Source: Capronia americana
Taxonomy: Eukaryota; Ascomycota; Eurotiomycetes; Chaetothyriales; Herpotrichiellaceae
DNA length: 64,000 nt
Assembly (NCBI GenBank): GCA_016110215.1
Contig: JADWQD010000009.1
Location: 374,093-438,092 of the forward strand
Reading direction: 5' to 3'
Part shown: positions 1-11,520 of the stretch, piece by piece
How the letters are laid out: each line of letters opens with the position of its first letter
How positions within the stretch are numbered: position 1 is the first letter of the stretch
Made by a program: the position numbers and the translations under genes
The notes under the pieces: model-generated
Seen by the model: the letters and a program-made list of their open reading frames with translations, nothing else
What the model was told of the DNA's origin: nothing
Databases searched by the model: none

Positions 1-937
1 AATCAGATTCTTCGTGCAAGTCCCAGAGGACTTGGAGACGCAAGTCGCGAAATTCCCTATTGATTATACAAAGTCTATCAACCAGGTCCACCAAGACGTT
101 GTCAAGTTTCTGATCAACACGACAAAAAGCCTAGCAATATTGGATGTCTTTCGACTTCGAAGTCCCAAACATTTGTCAAATGATCAAACAGCCTCGTGGG
201 CAATAGACTTCCGGAAGATAGAAACGAGGTATCGTGTAAGCTTCTCGACCGAGATGGCTCGCGGTGACCTGGTGTTGCAGCAGGACTACGCCAAATGCAA
301 CAAGCTGAACCTCCGGGGTCTTCAGGTGGCAAAGCAGATTATCGGAATCGATGCCAAGAAAGATATTTCCCATCCCAAAGATCGTTCCAAGCCAATTTAC
401 GGAAGGTCGATATCGTTCAACGAAGTCATGCGAGGATCGCAGCACCGAGGATCGCAGCACCGAGGAACCATGGGACTCTCTGTATCGATCGAAAATCCAC
501 CGTATGCTTTTGTGTTCTCAAATGTGCAATCCTCCGCGACAACGTTTGAGTTGAGACATACAGTGGTCAGGCCAGAAGAAATGTCTAGGGAATTTGCAGA
601 ATACCTTGCGAGCGATCATTTTGTGTTCGCTTACGTCGAAGACTACACCGACGAGGAATCTAATCTCGAGATAGCTCCCCTGCATCTGCTGGTTCCTCGC
701 TCTACTACCGTCGACGACCGAGTCGTCTCTTTTCAGGGCAGCAGGTGTCTGCACCTTATAAGGCCAACGGGTGAGAATGCATCGGAACATATTTATCTCG
801 GACCTATTGCTGCAGTGGTGATTGGTCAAGATCAGATCCGCAGGTACGCCATGAAGAACGAATTTTCGGCCAAGTCTGTCACAAAAGCCTATGACACTGA
901 GCTGTCGCGAAGCCAGATAGTCTATGAGCTTGGTTGA
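1..937 (+). CDS. HET-type protein, C-terminal part (5' end outside window)
   Basis: The reading frame is open from the left edge to a TGA at 935-937, so about 311 codons of a longer gene are visible. The segment near the start (IDYTKSINQVHQDVVKFLI) matches what usually follows the HET domain in fungal heterokaryon-incompatibility proteins, where a D/TYSKS stretch precedes a 'cold' helical region. The HET domain itself would lie upstream of the window, so the assignment rests on this one stretch and overall character. An exact 15-bp tandem duplication at 431-460 repeats the residues RGSQH in frame. If real, the protein would act in the cytoplasm in non-self recognition. No membrane segment is seen. 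The first possible in-frame start (GTG at 14) is not a credible initiation site. Confidence 0.55.
   Translation, partial: IRFFVQVPEDLETQVAKFPIDYTKSINQVHQDVVKFLINTTKSLAILDVFRLRSPKHLSNDQTASWAIDFRKIETRYRVSFSTEMARGDLVLQQDYAKCNKLNLRGLQVAKQIIGIDAKKDISHPKDRSKPIYGRSISFNEVMRGSQHRGSQHRGTMGLSVSIENPPYAFVFSNVQSSATTFELRHTVVRPEEMSREFAEYLASDHFVFAYVEDYTDEESNLEIAPLHLLVPRSTTVDDRVVSFQGSRCLHLIRPTGENASEHIYLGPIAAVVIGQDQIRRYAMKNEFSAKSVTKAYDTELSRSQIVYELG
431..460 (+). repeat. 15-bp exact tandem duplication in HET-type gene
   Basis: The 15-mer cgaggatcgcagcac occurs twice head to tail (431-445 and 446-460), keeping frame and duplicating five residues. It may be replication slippage or a polymorphic minirepeat. Confidence 0.9.
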
Positions 938-1624
938 GCAAAGGCCAGGAAGTAGGGCCAGAATCTGCCGTAGGGACACACCCCAGTTCGATTGCAGAAA
1001 GACTCCGCCGCTGGAGACATTGGTCTATTTCTACTAGTACTAAGCGGGAAAAGGGAATTTCACGCCTTCTCCCAGGTCTTGAGACGGATCCTTGAGTACA
1101 CGGGACTCTAGAGCGTCGTCGGCGCCCCTGTCACCACAACCGGGCTAGGCTGCATGCTAGGGGGCCTCGGATACCTTTTGAGCAGTCGTTGCAACAGCCT
1201 CAAGAGGCCCCGACGGCGTACGACTCGGTTCCGCGTTTAACCAGCGCAGGCGCGGCAAGAGAACGCAGGGACAGGTAGCTAATAGTGAAGGTGTGTCTCA
1301 TGTTGCTTTCTGAGAGAAGAGTGATCGAAAGGGCTCCTTTCGACAGATCTTCCTCATCCTAATAGATCGTTGTTCCCGCATCGGGGGGGCGATCGCTGCT
1401 GCCCTGGCTGATCCAGTGAGGTGAGTTGAGCGCGAACACGATTACATTTGCTGGCCCAAATGTCTCTCCGGGCCACTCGAGACCCTTCCATACCCTCCCC
1501 GAGCAGACTGGGCGAGTGATCAGCCAGAAAAGAGTCGCTCGTGCGGCAGTTTCATCAATTCTTTACACGCTATCTCGTGTTTACAGGACCGAGACACCCT
1601 GCCACGGTCATACCCCGACGGGGT
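938..1624. other. Intergenic, no gene recognised
   Basis: This is the convergent gap between the HET-type gene and the dioxygenase. The short open frames have no recognisable family or splice support. Poly-G and GC-rich patches occur near 1380-1395. Confidence 0.6.
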
Positions 1625-2685
1625 CTACTGTGATGGCGCTTGCCCGATGGCATCCTCCACCCGATTCTCACCGTAGCCCATCTTCGACATATCGAAGACG
1701 CTAACTCTCCGCATGTCTCTGCGGTATTTCCCTTCATAGGAACCATGCGTCGCCCTGTGAAGTACACACGTGTTATCCCAGATTGCGATGTCGCCCGGGT
1801 TCTCCCAATGATGGTGGAAGATGTATTTCTCCTGCAGGCAGTGGTCCCAAACTTGTTTCAGCAGAGCCTGGCCTTCTTCGATATCCATGTTGTCGATGTG
1901 ATGTGCATAGGAGGAGAGGTATATGTTTCCCCGACCGCTCGGGCCATGGATCTGGGTAAGCTTGTGCCTGGCTGTGATATGGTCCAGGGGATTGATGTCC
2001 TTCTGTTATGCTCATCGCGTCAGAATGTGTCTGCAAAGCACCGACCCACGGGTACCGGGGCTCGGTTCATGAGGACTGACGGGAAGGTATTACTTACAAA
2101 AAGTGGAGAATCTGGATTGGCGACTTTGCGATTGTGATACAAGCTATTGCATGTGACGAGATCTTTCAATTTGTCTTTCATCTCCTGCGGAAGGTCCTCG
2201 TAGGCTTTGCGGGAGTCCAAGTACTCAGTATGGCCTCCGGTGCCAGCGGGAGGAAGTTCGACGGCACGGAGGATACTGAGCCCCGTTCGCCGTGGATTGA
2301 AAGCGCCGTCGGTGTGCCAGGTGGCATTGCCGTTCGCAGACGCCTGCCGATGCGGGTCGTTCTCGAGATTGATAACCTCGTTCTTTTCGTTCAGATTGCT
2401 GACGTCGAATATTTCATAGCGGGGGATCCTGATCTTGATCTTGCCACCCTTGTAATGCTGTGCCACACTATCCAGATCACCCCAACGCCCGCCTAGAGCG
2501 ATCAACGATTCGTCGGTCGCCTTGGTCTGACGAATAATGACCACCCCATACTCGCCGATGATGTCGGTGAGCTCCTCAAATTCAGCGTCAGAGAGCGGCC
2601 GGGAGAGGTCTGCTCCAGACACCTCGCACGCGAAGGTGTCGTGTAGGGGCGTGGTTTTGAAGTGCTTAGCGATGAGACCCGGCAT
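1625..2685 (-). CDS. TauD/TfdA-family 2-oxoglutarate Fe(II) dioxygenase
   Basis: Two exons, complement(1625..2002, 2098..2685), give 321 aa. The 95-bp phase-0 intron has donor GTAAGT and an acceptor at ATAACAG. The join restores the family sequence SPLF|KDINPLDH. The Fe ligands HxD are visible as H124 and D126 in WHTDGAF. The distal His is about residue 278 in NTCVLHRATH, followed by an Arg cluster at 290-295 that would bind 2-oxoglutarate. Length and layout fit fungal TauD/2,4-D dioxygenase-like enzymes, which are cytosolic and hydroxylate small acids, sulfonates or aryloxy acids using O2. Substrate is unknown. It lies at the edge of the catabolic island, transcribed in the same direction as the neighbouring Baeyer-Villiger gene. 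No truncation was seen. Confidence 0.88.
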
Positions 2686-3458
2686 GTTATAATGTGGATG
2701 GCGATTTGTGCTGGCAGTGGTGGTTGTGACAGACTGGAGTGCTAGTGGCCTCGGCCGTTGGAAAAGCCTTCTAACGCTTTGAATGCTTCCAGATAATTTA
2801 TTTGGACAAATGGACCCAATTCACGGTCCTGATGTTCTTGTGAGACAGCCTGGCGGACGACAGTCTTCGGGTGGGGGAATCTCTGAGCTCGGATATCCTA
2901 TTCCGTCAACGGATAATGCAACACTCCGCACTTCAACGGCTCCTGAACTGGCTCTAGAGACCTCGGGTCTTGTTCCTCCTCAGTCGGGCCTGCTGGACAT
3001 CCGAGGCCTGGCGTCGACTGAGTTCCATCAGTTGGGATGGCCGGGTAACCAACTCTTGAGTAGCACAGTTCTGGTGGGTCAACATTGGGGCCTTCATTTC
3101 AACACTTCAAGTAGTCCAAATGGCACAGCAGGGCACTCACCTAGACAGTGAAGACCCTAACTAACGGCCCGAATATGTCAGTATGTACTCAAGATTGCCA
3201 CGAAGGTGAAATACAAAGTCCCAGGAGATAGGCATCTTTCGACAAGTTACACTTTTCCAACTCACGTAAGCGGGCAGATTTGAACTTGCTCCGCTCTGAC
3301 CTACATGTACGTCCAACGGTCCTTCGGTAACTTGATGTAAACTCATAAACACATAATAGTATCATATTAACGAGCAAGGCTGGCTTCCTCGGCGTTGCGT
3401 CTGTACGCTCCTATCCTTCAACACCCGATCCTTTTCCTAAATCTTGATAGGATGAAAG
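2686..3458. other. Intergenic, upstream of dioxygenase
   Basis: This holds the dioxygenase promoter and the 3' flank of the Baeyer-Villiger gene. An open plus-strand frame at 2783-3151 shows no recognisable motif and I did not accept it. Confidence 0.6.
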
Positions 3459-5156
3459 TCATGGTACCGAGAAGGGCTTGAATCCACGATAGCCGCCATC
3501 GACAACCTTTTGAAGCTCGCTCCTGAAATGCCTAAGTCCCCCAAAGTAGAACCTGACGGCCCATTCCTTGCCTAGCACATTGCTGCCGAAGATCCACGAC
3601 GCAGTCTCCTTGAATAAGCTGCCTTCGACGGCCTTGTGACAAATCTCGTTCCATTCGCTCTCAGCCTGTGCGGTCGCTTCGACGACTGTTCGACGCGCGC
3701 CTTGTGATGCAGCTCCAGCCGCCTTGATGGCCTCGGTAATGAACTCGACATGCACCTCGATCGCCGTAGGGATGTTGCAAAAGGGACTCTGTGGCCCAGT
3801 GATCATGAACATGTTTGGAAAGTTGGGGACGCTTACGCCCAAGAAACTGGTTGGTCCCTTTTCCCAATGATTTTTCAAGGTCTCGCCTCCCACGCCATGG
3901 ATTCGAACCCTGTTGTAATTCCCATCTATAGCATCAAATCCCGTGGCAAAGATGATGACGTTCAAAGCATAGAGTTTGCCTCCAGCCGTGATTATTCCGT
4001 TCCCAGTGAAAGAGGTGATAGGTTCTTCTTTCAAGTCCACGATGGAAACATTGTCTCGGTTGAACTGTTCGTAGTACCCGCCGTCACACAGTGGCCTTCG
4101 GGCGTAAAGGTCATGTGGCTGCAGTTTTCGAGCCTTTTCAGGATCCTTCACGATTTGGGCGATCTTTTTCCTGATGAATTCGCAAGCTGCTTCATTCGCC
4201 TCTCTGTTCGACGCAATCTACGGTGGTTGTCAATCAGCATTCCGCAACCCAATTTCCGAGAGAACTTATAAGACAAGGGACGCCGGACTCACATCACTGA
4301 AGCCTCCAGACATAAATCTGAACCCGTTACCTTGGCTCCACAACCGCTCAAAGACTGCATCCCTTTCTTCAGGTGGGAACGATTCCCAGGGTCTGTCGGA
4401 TTCCTCAAACCCCATTGCGTAAAGAGAGCTTCGCATTTGCTTGACAACCCCCTCATAGTTGCTATTGACGCGTTGCCGGTATCCGGCCTGAACGGGTCCG
4501 TCGCCACTGGGAACGCTATACTGAGGATGTCTCTGGAAGCAAACAAGCTCTTTCACGGTTTTTGCAATCTCTGTGATGACTTGAACTCCTGTCGATCCAC
4601 AGCCGATGACGCCAACCCGCTTGTCCTTCAGTTCGATGTCATTCGTCCATCTCGCCGTATGACACAGAGTCCCTTTGAATGAACTGATCCCCGGGATATC
4701 AGGGTAATTCGGTTGAGATAAAAGTCCAAGCGCCGTGATGAGATATGTTGTCTTGATCGTACCCGAGCTCAGCTCGACCTCCCAAAGATCCTCTGACTCG
4801 CTCCATCTTGCCGAGAGTAGCTCTGTGTTGAATTGCATGTGTCGGCGGAGGTCATGCTTCTCAACCATGTGCCCCAGGTACTTGAGGACTTCTGGCTGCT
4901 TGACGTAGTGGTGCGACCAGGGGTAGGTTTGAAGGTCTTCCAGGTCCCACGAGAACCGGTACACTTCACTAAGACTATCGCTCATGGCCCCAGGATATCT
5001 ATTCCAATACCAGGTGCCGCCGACGTCGGAGGCAATATCAATGACCTTCGCATTTAGCCCCAATTTGAGCAGAGAATACAACTGGTAGATTCCACCAAAT
5101 CCAGCGCCAACGATGAGAGCATCGAGCTGATGCACCACCGGCTGCTGATGGGCCAT
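3459..5156 (-). CDS. Flavin Baeyer-Villiger monooxygenase (CHMO-like)
   Basis: Exons complement(3459..4217, 4293..5156) give 540 aa. The 75-bp intron is phase 0, with donor GTGAGT and acceptor CCGTAG, and joins FSD|IASNREANEAA. The first Rossmann motif GAGFGG is at 17-22, the Baeyer-Villiger signature FKGTLCHTARW at 160-170, and the second Rossmann motif GCGSTG at 185-190. GTWYWNRYPGA and the late RPLCDGGYYEQFNRDNV segment are characteristic of class I type enzymes related to cyclohexanone monooxygenase. Such enzymes use FAD and NADPH to insert oxygen next to a ketone, giving an ester or lactone. A downstream hydrolase, such as the cyclase-family gene in this island, would then be useful. The substrate cannot be inferred from sequence. 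Confidence 0.93.
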
Positions 5157-5974
5157 CGTGTATGGATCGTCCGTTGATTGCAGGATAGACCTCCTCCCCC
5201 AGGACTTATTGTCAGCTATGGATCATTTTCCTTTCGCAAGTTCCTGTACTGGCAGATGGATATATATTTCCAAAGTCACGGTGCCTGAAAGACAGAAAGT
5301 GCGACGGGCCCTACCTTCGCCGACGCATGGGAATCACGCACCGGATGCGGTAAACCGTGCAGAAACAGGCATCAAGTTACTTCGCACTGAATCGGAGAAT
5401 GTACGGTGGCATTGCTGAACTCAAGGCCACAGAACCATGGCTCAATTCGAATGTCTTCTAGATCTCGATGGCAATTGAACCCGGTTTTTTGCGCGACCAG
5501 CGATGCCTATTCAGACCCAGAAGCTCACGATTCCGTGGAAAGGACAACAGGGTTGATTGTGTATCGGTTCGCATTCTCCGGCAGCTCGCACGCACCTACA
5601 ACGGTGTTAAGGCTGAGATTATCCGGGAAGGTTGCTGTACGCACTCTCAAAGCGACGAGCAATTGGTGCAGAGACACCCCCCAGCGGCTCAGCCTTGCGT
5701 TGCCCCGGGTTTCCCCGGATGAACTCACTACTTGCCGGGTAGACGGAATGCTTCAGCACGTTATGCAAGGTCGGCAGAACCATTGTTCAATAACCAGTAA
5801 CATACAGTGAGAGATTCTCATAAAATGCAATGTTTGATCGGCCAAAGCAGCCTATGGCCAATAATCTGGACGAGGGATCACAACACCCCTAGCAGATAGC
5901 AGCGAAGTGTCCGGAAATGCTAGAAGACCCACGTTATGGTAGGCTCAGCTGCTACGGAAAGCCTAGAGATCGTT
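5157..5974. other. Intergenic, promoter side of Baeyer-Villiger gene
   Basis: Contains the upstream region of the Baeyer-Villiger gene and the 3' flank of the aldolase. I found no credible gene; the open frames at 5406-5810 look like chance. Confidence 0.6.
5261..5267 (-). promoter_or_regulatory. TATA-like element before Baeyer-Villiger gene
   Basis: TATATAT lies about 105 bp upstream of the ATG at 5156, a plausible core-promoter distance. Sequence match only. Confidence 0.3.
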
Positions 5975-6913
5975 TTATACCGGCAATGAGACCTCCTTGA
6001 TCGCTTCCTTGGCTTCTTTCACGGCGGATGCAAATCCAGACACTAGGACATTGTAGTCCAAAGTTACCAGTAAGAAAGTCATGCCTCGCTCGGTCCGCCT
6101 TCGTACCATGTCCGGCGACGTTGCCATCGAGCCAACGACCTTCCCATACTTGGTGGCAGCATCTACGATGGTGGAAAGGGCATTTTGAAATTCTGGCTCA
6201 GGGCCATCCACCCCTCCGGGCAATCCAAGCGAGAGACGTAGATCATAAGGACCGATAAAGGCCCCCGACACGCCGCGTACCGCCATGATGGCTTCCACGT
6301 TGGTGAGGCCTTCCGCTGACTCGATAATGGGGAGAATAGCAACACCGCCATTCTGCGCCATGTCATAGTAGCTGCCGAATTCGGTCCCAAGAAGCTGTCT
6401 GCCGAAAGCTGCGTTAAAAGGTCCAAAACTCCGTTTGCCCCTTGGAGGGTAAACGGAATGAGAGATGATAGCTTCCATCTCAGCTGCATTGTTCACCATT
6501 GGGATGATGATTCCGGCAGCACCACTGTCCAGCGCCCACTTGCACCATTCGACATCGTGTGACGGGACGCGAACAATCGGTCGGCATTTGCCTTTCGAAG
6601 CTGCCACGACGCCGTGGACCATGTGCGTCATCTGCTCTGCCGACATTGGCGCATGTTCCATGTCGATCATGACAAAGTCGAAAGCCTGGGCAGCAAGCAT
6701 CGCAACAAGGGGGCTTGACACCGTGAGCACCGTACCCAGGAGCGGTCGTTGGAGCTCTTGATGGTAGTCCTGAAAACGGACCGTGCCACCGAGGCCCGTG
6801 GAAGCCTCCGACTTGGGCGCGTACATGGCTCTCGAATTTTGGGCACTTTTGCTTGGGTAGAACGGACGGATGGTGGCCTGTGTTGGTGACTCGGAACGGT
6901 GAAATTGCGACAA
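5975..6913 (-). CDS. HpcH/HpaI-family class II aldolase
   Basis: A single exon of 312 aa. The family hallmarks are clear: DFVMIDMEHAPMS (barrel strand with acidic residue), IVRVPSHD, AAGIIIPMVN, a GKRSFGPFNAA segment, and IIESAEGLTNVEAI followed by GAFIGPYDLRLSLG. The glutamate in IIES and the aspartate in GPYDL are the usual divalent-metal ligands. The first 45 or so residues are a variable extension rich in Ser/Pro; it could be an untidy leader or a weak targeting sequence. Family members reversibly cleave 4-hydroxy-2-oxo acids to pyruvate (or a 2-oxo acid) plus an aldehyde, the last step of homoprotocatechuate-type ring-cleavage pathways. It stands back to back with the cyclase-family gene, sharing a 773-bp intergenic region. 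Confidence 0.9.
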   Translation of the reverse strand: MSQFHRSESPTQATIRPFYPSKSAQNSRAMYAPKSEASTGLGGTVRFQDYHQELQRPLLGTVLTVSSPLVAMLAAQAFDFVMIDMEHAPMSAEQMTHMVHGVVAASKGKCRPIVRVPSHDVEWCKWALDSGAAGIIIPMVNNAAEMEAIISHSVYPPRGKRSFGPFNAAFGRQLLGTEFGSYYDMAQNGGVAILPIIESAEGLTNVEAIMAVRGVSGAFIGPYDLRLSLGLPGGVDGPEPEFQNALSTIVDAATKYGKVVGSMATSPDMVRRRTERGMTFLLVTLDYNVLVSGFASAVKEAKEAIKEVSLPV

Positions 6914-7686
6914 TAATGAGGAACCGGTTTATGTAAACAACATCGGCGCGAGTACTAGATCGGAATCTGCTGAGTGCCTGTCCAGCGCAAGGTCAGCTTC
7001 AATCCTTTTATTAAATGCCTTGACCAATGATTCTTTTAATGAGCTATCGAGAGTACAATGTCCACCTCAAGGTAGAAACAAACGAGTGAGCGCCACGAGT
7101 GAGGCCACCCTACGTCGTATCGTACTGACCTCTGCAACAGATCAAGGCTCTTGCGAGTCAACCGTGGTATCGCGTGCAGCTAAGACCAGCCCGGACGAGA
7201 CAAATGTTGCGCTTTCAATTCCTGGTGGTATAAGTAGAGCGTGAGGGGCTCGACAGGGAACAAGTTTGAAATGTAAAGGAAGAATGCAGGGCAGGGGGGG
7301 AAGACAGATGGCCGTACATTTCTGGGAAGGGGAGGAGGAGTCGATGCGGGGACTACGGGAGTAACGCGCGCCTCAGGGCTCGCCGAGCCGAGCTCAGGAT
7401 TGCTTAGTTATGACTCCGGTCAAATGGCCGGATGCTCAGGTCTGGGAACGGAAATGGACTTTGGAGAGGTCAAGATTCGCCGTTGAGCTAGTTGTATACA
7501 AACGACTACAGGGTGCTACATCCCTTCGGCCCGGAATCTCCGGCTACTTTGTCCAAAGTGATCCACCACCAGGTGATTGATGACATTGCCCTGTAAAGGC
7601 GTGATCACGCAAATGTTACTGCCATTTGAATCAGAGTACGCAAGCACCATTCTAATTCCATGTGAAAATACCAAAGTCAATCGACA
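6914..7686. promoter_or_regulatory. Divergent intergenic region, aldolase / cyclase-family gene
   Basis: A shared upstream region of 773 bp between divergently oriented genes. It contains G-rich stretches around 7285-7345. Any regulator binding sites are not obvious by eye. Confidence 0.45.
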
Positions 7687-8991
7687 ATGCTCTTCGAGCC
7701 TTCATCTAATGACTTACCAAGGCGCAGAGATCTGCCAGAGATCCCTGGCGCTCCACCTGGAGCCGCCTGGTTCTGGGGCAAGAATGACGAAGTATACTAT
7801 ACACGCCTCCCAGACAGAGGCACTGTTAACGTGTTGACACTCATGGCTGTGGTAGCTGGGACGGCTGAACCTCCTTACGCCCCAGCGCGTTCTCTCCGCG
7901 GCAAGGGGTATCACAGAGGGCGAGGTAGTCAATCTTGAGTACTTAGGTTCTTCCCGGTGCTCGAGGACGGCAACGCTGACCATTTTCTTAAAAGCTGGCG
8001 GGCTGACTTGCCAAATCCACCGGTCTTCGGCAGAGAACCTTTCAAGCATACGATCAAGCAAGTTTCGGACCAGGTCTTTGATGATCTCTACGACATGAAC
8101 ACTCAAAGTGGCTCCCAAGTTGGCACCCCTTGGGTAATTGTTCTGCTTGTACCCATACTTACGATGGCAGTGGGACGGGTTCCGCCACGTTGGACATGCC
8201 CATCACGGAGGCTTCGTCTTCTACAACAATGTGAGCACGAGATCTGGGAGCGCATGGACGTCAACTGATCAAATGACTGATTTAGCTCAGCGCTGGCGAG
8301 ATCAAAGATTCTACGCGCTGCGGGATACAAGCTTGGGCACATCACGGTATCGGTAGGGCTGGTTTCCGCCATCGAATCTCGTATTCCATCCATTTTTGAC
8401 GGAGACTACAGCGGGCCGGGGAGTCCTGATCGACATTTGGGACTCAGTCCACAAAAGCTATGATCCTAATACAACGCATCGTATCTCAGTGTCCGATATC
8501 CGCTCCTTCGCTGATAAACAAGGAATCCAATTCCAATACGGAGACGTCCTCTTGATCCGTTCCGGCTGGGTCGATACGTACAACAAAATGGATTCGCACG
8601 GGCGGACGACACTGGGGAATGTCCATCCTACCAAGTGTACGTTCGTGGGCGTTGAGCAGACCGAGGAGATGTTGGATTTTCTGCATGATAACTATTTCAG
8701 CGCCGTCGCCGGTGACGCTCCAGCATTCGAAGCATGGCCCACGAATCAGTCTTGGTTCCATCACCAGTATCTGCTGTCACTCTGGGGTGTCCCGATTGGA
8801 GAGATGTGGGATCTCGAGCAACTGTCCCAGGTATGCAAACGCCGTGGCCAGTATACATTTTTCTTCACCAGCAGTCCCAGCAACGTTGCAGGTAAGTACG
8901 ACATCCTTCCCATCTGACTCTCGGACTCGGCTGATGCATGCCGGTTATAGGAGGTGTAGGGAGTGCCCCAAATGCAACGGCGATTTTCTAA
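7687..8991 (+). CDS. Cyclase-family (kynurenine-formamidase-like) hydrolase, apparent frameshift
   Basis: Proposed exons are 7687..7791, 7856..about 7940, about 7941..8118, 8171..8230, 8286..8352, 8412..8891 and 8951..8991. Five introns of 52-64 bp restore family sequence: SGSQ|WDGFRHVGHAHHGGFVF, then AHHGI|AGRGVLIDI, and finally NVA|GGVGSAPNATAIF. The start is supported by LPEIPGAPPGAAWFWG, typical of the N-terminus of fungal PF04199 proteins. Between GEVVNLE (frame to about 7939) and PVLEDGN (frame from about 7950) the frame changes without room for a normal intron. This is either a 1-2 nt indel or an assembly error; otherwise the gene looks intact, with normal splice sites. The family hydrolyses cyclic amides, lactones or N-formyl groups using a metal, so opening a Baeyer-Villiger lactone is a reasonable but unproven role. 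Confidence 0.78.
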
Positions 8992-9433
8992 GAGGTTCCA
9001 AGCTATTTCCGATGGATGTCAGTGGCAGAGACTCTACGTTCACGGTGTTCTAGACTCAGTCATAGCTAAATAGAAGTGCGCATAAATTCATGTTGGAGAG
9101 ATTCAAGTCTATCACGTTCCACTTTTTTTTCAAAAAGAGCGACATTGCCCGTTCGAACCTGTAAGGGAGGGAATATCTAAGGGGGGTTTTTACGAAGCTC
9201 AAAATAGCATGGGTCTATACCGAGAGTACTAGCAAAGTCTGGATCCATGCAGATATTTTCACGCATCTCTATCTACACTCAAGCTGCATGGCCGAGATCG
9301 ATTCAATGTGAGAACGAGCGCGATCCGTACTTGCGGTGTTGTAAGTAGCTGTCAGCGATGCAACATGCCCTTCTCCCCCTCAGTACATTCTTCCCCCGAG
9401 TATTAGAGTTCTGATCAGAGCGTGCCTAGTCTG
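8992..9433. other. Convergent intergenic
   Basis: A 3' to 3' gap between the cyclase-family gene and the transporter. No gene seen. Confidence 0.6.
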
Positions 9434-11065
9434 TCATTCCCTGTCGACCTTCGTGCATTCAACTTGTTCCTGCGGCTCGACTTTGAAATCTTCCGAGGCA
9501 GCCTCCACGGCATGTGCCCTCACGGCCGGTGCCTGATGTGACTCGTCTCCGAACAGGCGAGCAATCTCCTCCAGAGGGAGGTTCCTGGTGTCTGGGAAGG
9601 TAAAGAAGACCCAGACAGTGCCGAGAGCAGTGAAGATGATGAAGAAGAGATAGTAGTGCCAACCGATGGTCTCGAATGCCTTGGGAGCGGCCTGGAGCCA
9701 GATGATATTTGCAAGACACAGGCTGGCCATACCCAAAGTCATCCCCTGAGATCGAATATGGTTTGGCAAGATCTCTCCGAGGTAGAAATATGTCGGACCG
9801 TCCAGGAAAACGGCGTAAAAAAAGACGTAGACATAGAGCATGGCGACACCAGCAGCTAATGCCGCCTTGTTTGTCGACCCCAGATACACCGCCTGAATAG
9901 CAGCTTCCACAGTCAACGCGGCGAGACAGCCAACCAATCCAATGGTCATCAGATGGGGTCGCGGCATGCGGTCGACTGGGATGACAGCCAAAATATTGCA
10001 GACGAACGAGACAGCCAGCCAGCCCGCCTGTAAATGGAGCTGCTGCTCGTTGTTATAGCCCAGGCCGCTGTAGAGTAGAGTGCCGTAATCTAGAAAAGTT
10101 AGTATACTAGGGTTCGATGTAAGCACCTTGTGCGACTTACTGTTAATAACCAGCACACCCGAAGATATCAGCAAAAAAGGTAGTCCGCAGGCGATGAGCA
10201 ATCGCTTTCGGAAAGCAGAAGTACGCAAGATTTCTCCTATAGAGATGTGGTTACTGCTCTCAAAATCGATTTGCTCGCGCATGAGGCGGAACTCTTCTTG
10301 GGCAAACCTCTCATCATGATCATGAGGAGAATGGTGTAGTTGACTGACGATCTGCCATGCCTCTTCATGCTTACCCCGGAGAAGCAGGTAACGAGGGCTC
10401 TCAGGGGCAAAGAAGACGCAGATGAGGGTGATGATGCAAGGCAGGCAGCCTATAGCCAATGGCGCCCGCCATTCGTTTCCTGCTTCAGTCTTGTAGTAGA
10501 AGAAGCCCACGCCGACATAAGACGCGGATACATAGCCGACATTGATAAAAATAGGATGTATATCACTCAAGATGCCGCGATCTTTAGGTGGAACAATTTC
10601 CGTTATCCATAGGGGGACGGTAGTTAGTTCGATAAACGACCTAGAACACACCACCGTTAGCGGTCTTCCTTTATTTAGTACGGAGATAAATACTTACCCG
10701 ATTCCCTGGAAAAAGCGAAATACGATGAACATGGCTACATTCACGGAGCCAGCCAGCAGTGCATTGGAGATGAGGATGATGACCGCGCCCAAGGCAATCG
10801 AGACCTTCCTCCCGTACCGGTCCGACACCTTGGCGATGCCCATTGCACCGATGAAGCCCCCAGCGTAGAAGAGACCGTTCATAGTCCCTATCAAGTCGGC
10901 GGCATTGGGTGCCGTGAGAAGTCCCATATACTTCAGGAACGATGGCTGGCCGAGGGTGGTGCCGATGATGCTAGCAGCGTAGCCATATGCAGCCGAGCCC
11001 CAGGCAACGCCGACAATAAGGAAGACGGTTTTCCATGTGTAGGGACGTGACTTGGTTGTCTCCAT
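9434..11065 (-). CDS. MFS transporter, sugar-porter type
   Basis: Exons complement(9434..10089, 10141..10640, 10698..11065) give 507 aa. The 51-bp intron (10090-10140) is in frame and carries a consensus TACTAAC branch site just before CTAG. The other intron is 57 bp with donor GTAAGT and joins FQGIG|SFIELTTVP. Family marks are DRYGRK between helices 2 and 3, the FRFFQGIG helix-4 motif, VPPKDRG, PESPRYLLLRGK before the central loop, and PDTRNLPLEEIARLF after helix 12. Hydrophobicity fits twelve membrane spans with cytoplasmic ends. The family moves sugars, quinate and other small acids by proton symport at the plasma membrane. In this island it is the obvious uptake system for the pathway substrate. 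Confidence 0.9.
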
Positions 11066-11520
11066 CTTGCGGCCCAGTGATAGCGGAAAAGGTTGAGACT
11101 ATAGGGAAAGCTCGAAACTGGTTTCTCGGCGTGGAACCCTTTATACTTACCAGGTCGAGCATCAGCGAAGGCCTATATCGCTGCACGGTACCCTATAGCC
11201 GAACACTGGTTTGCTTGTACCCCAGAAATTGCACCCGCGGTGGGGTGGATCTCCGGATGGGTCAGGCACGGCCCCGAAAGTCTGTGTATTTCGGAAAAGA
11301 GACCTCACCTCCAACCCCGTGGAATTGTTCTCATTTGTAATGGCCTACGGAGCGCAGGTGTCAATCTCGGTTCGAGGATCCGGCAACCTTGTACCTTCAC
11401 CTGCTTTGAGTTTAGTTCTGTTCGAGGCCTGACAATTTCAACTGCTCGAGGAGGCCTACCAAGGATAAGTTCACATAGTTACGAGGCAATCGGAACTTTA
11501 ACCCTTCGGGAAACCATACA
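11066..11520. promoter_or_regulatory. Divergent intergenic region, MFS transporter / flavocytochrome gene
   Basis: A shared 455-bp upstream region. On the minus side, TATAAAGGG (11137-11145, minus strand) lies about 72 bp before the transporter ATG and is a good TATA candidate. No obvious TATA is seen on the plus side. Confidence 0.45.
11137..11145 (-). promoter_or_regulatory. TATA-box candidate for MFS transporter
   Basis: TATAAAGGG on the minus strand, about 72 bp upstream of the start codon at 11065. Sequence match and spacing only. Confidence 0.4.

Noticed and set aside
1640..2137. 165-codon plus-strand frame across the dioxygenase gene
   Set aside because: Antisense shadow of exon 2 and the intron of the dioxygenase.
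2783..3151. 122-codon plus-strand frame upstream of the dioxygenase
   Set aside because: Low-complexity Gly/Ser/Pro composition without family resemblance.
7924..7945. A 22-bp intron to rescue the cyclase-family frame
   Set aside because: GT and AG ends exist but 22 bp is far below the minimum for a fungal intron, and it would delete the conserved VVNL.
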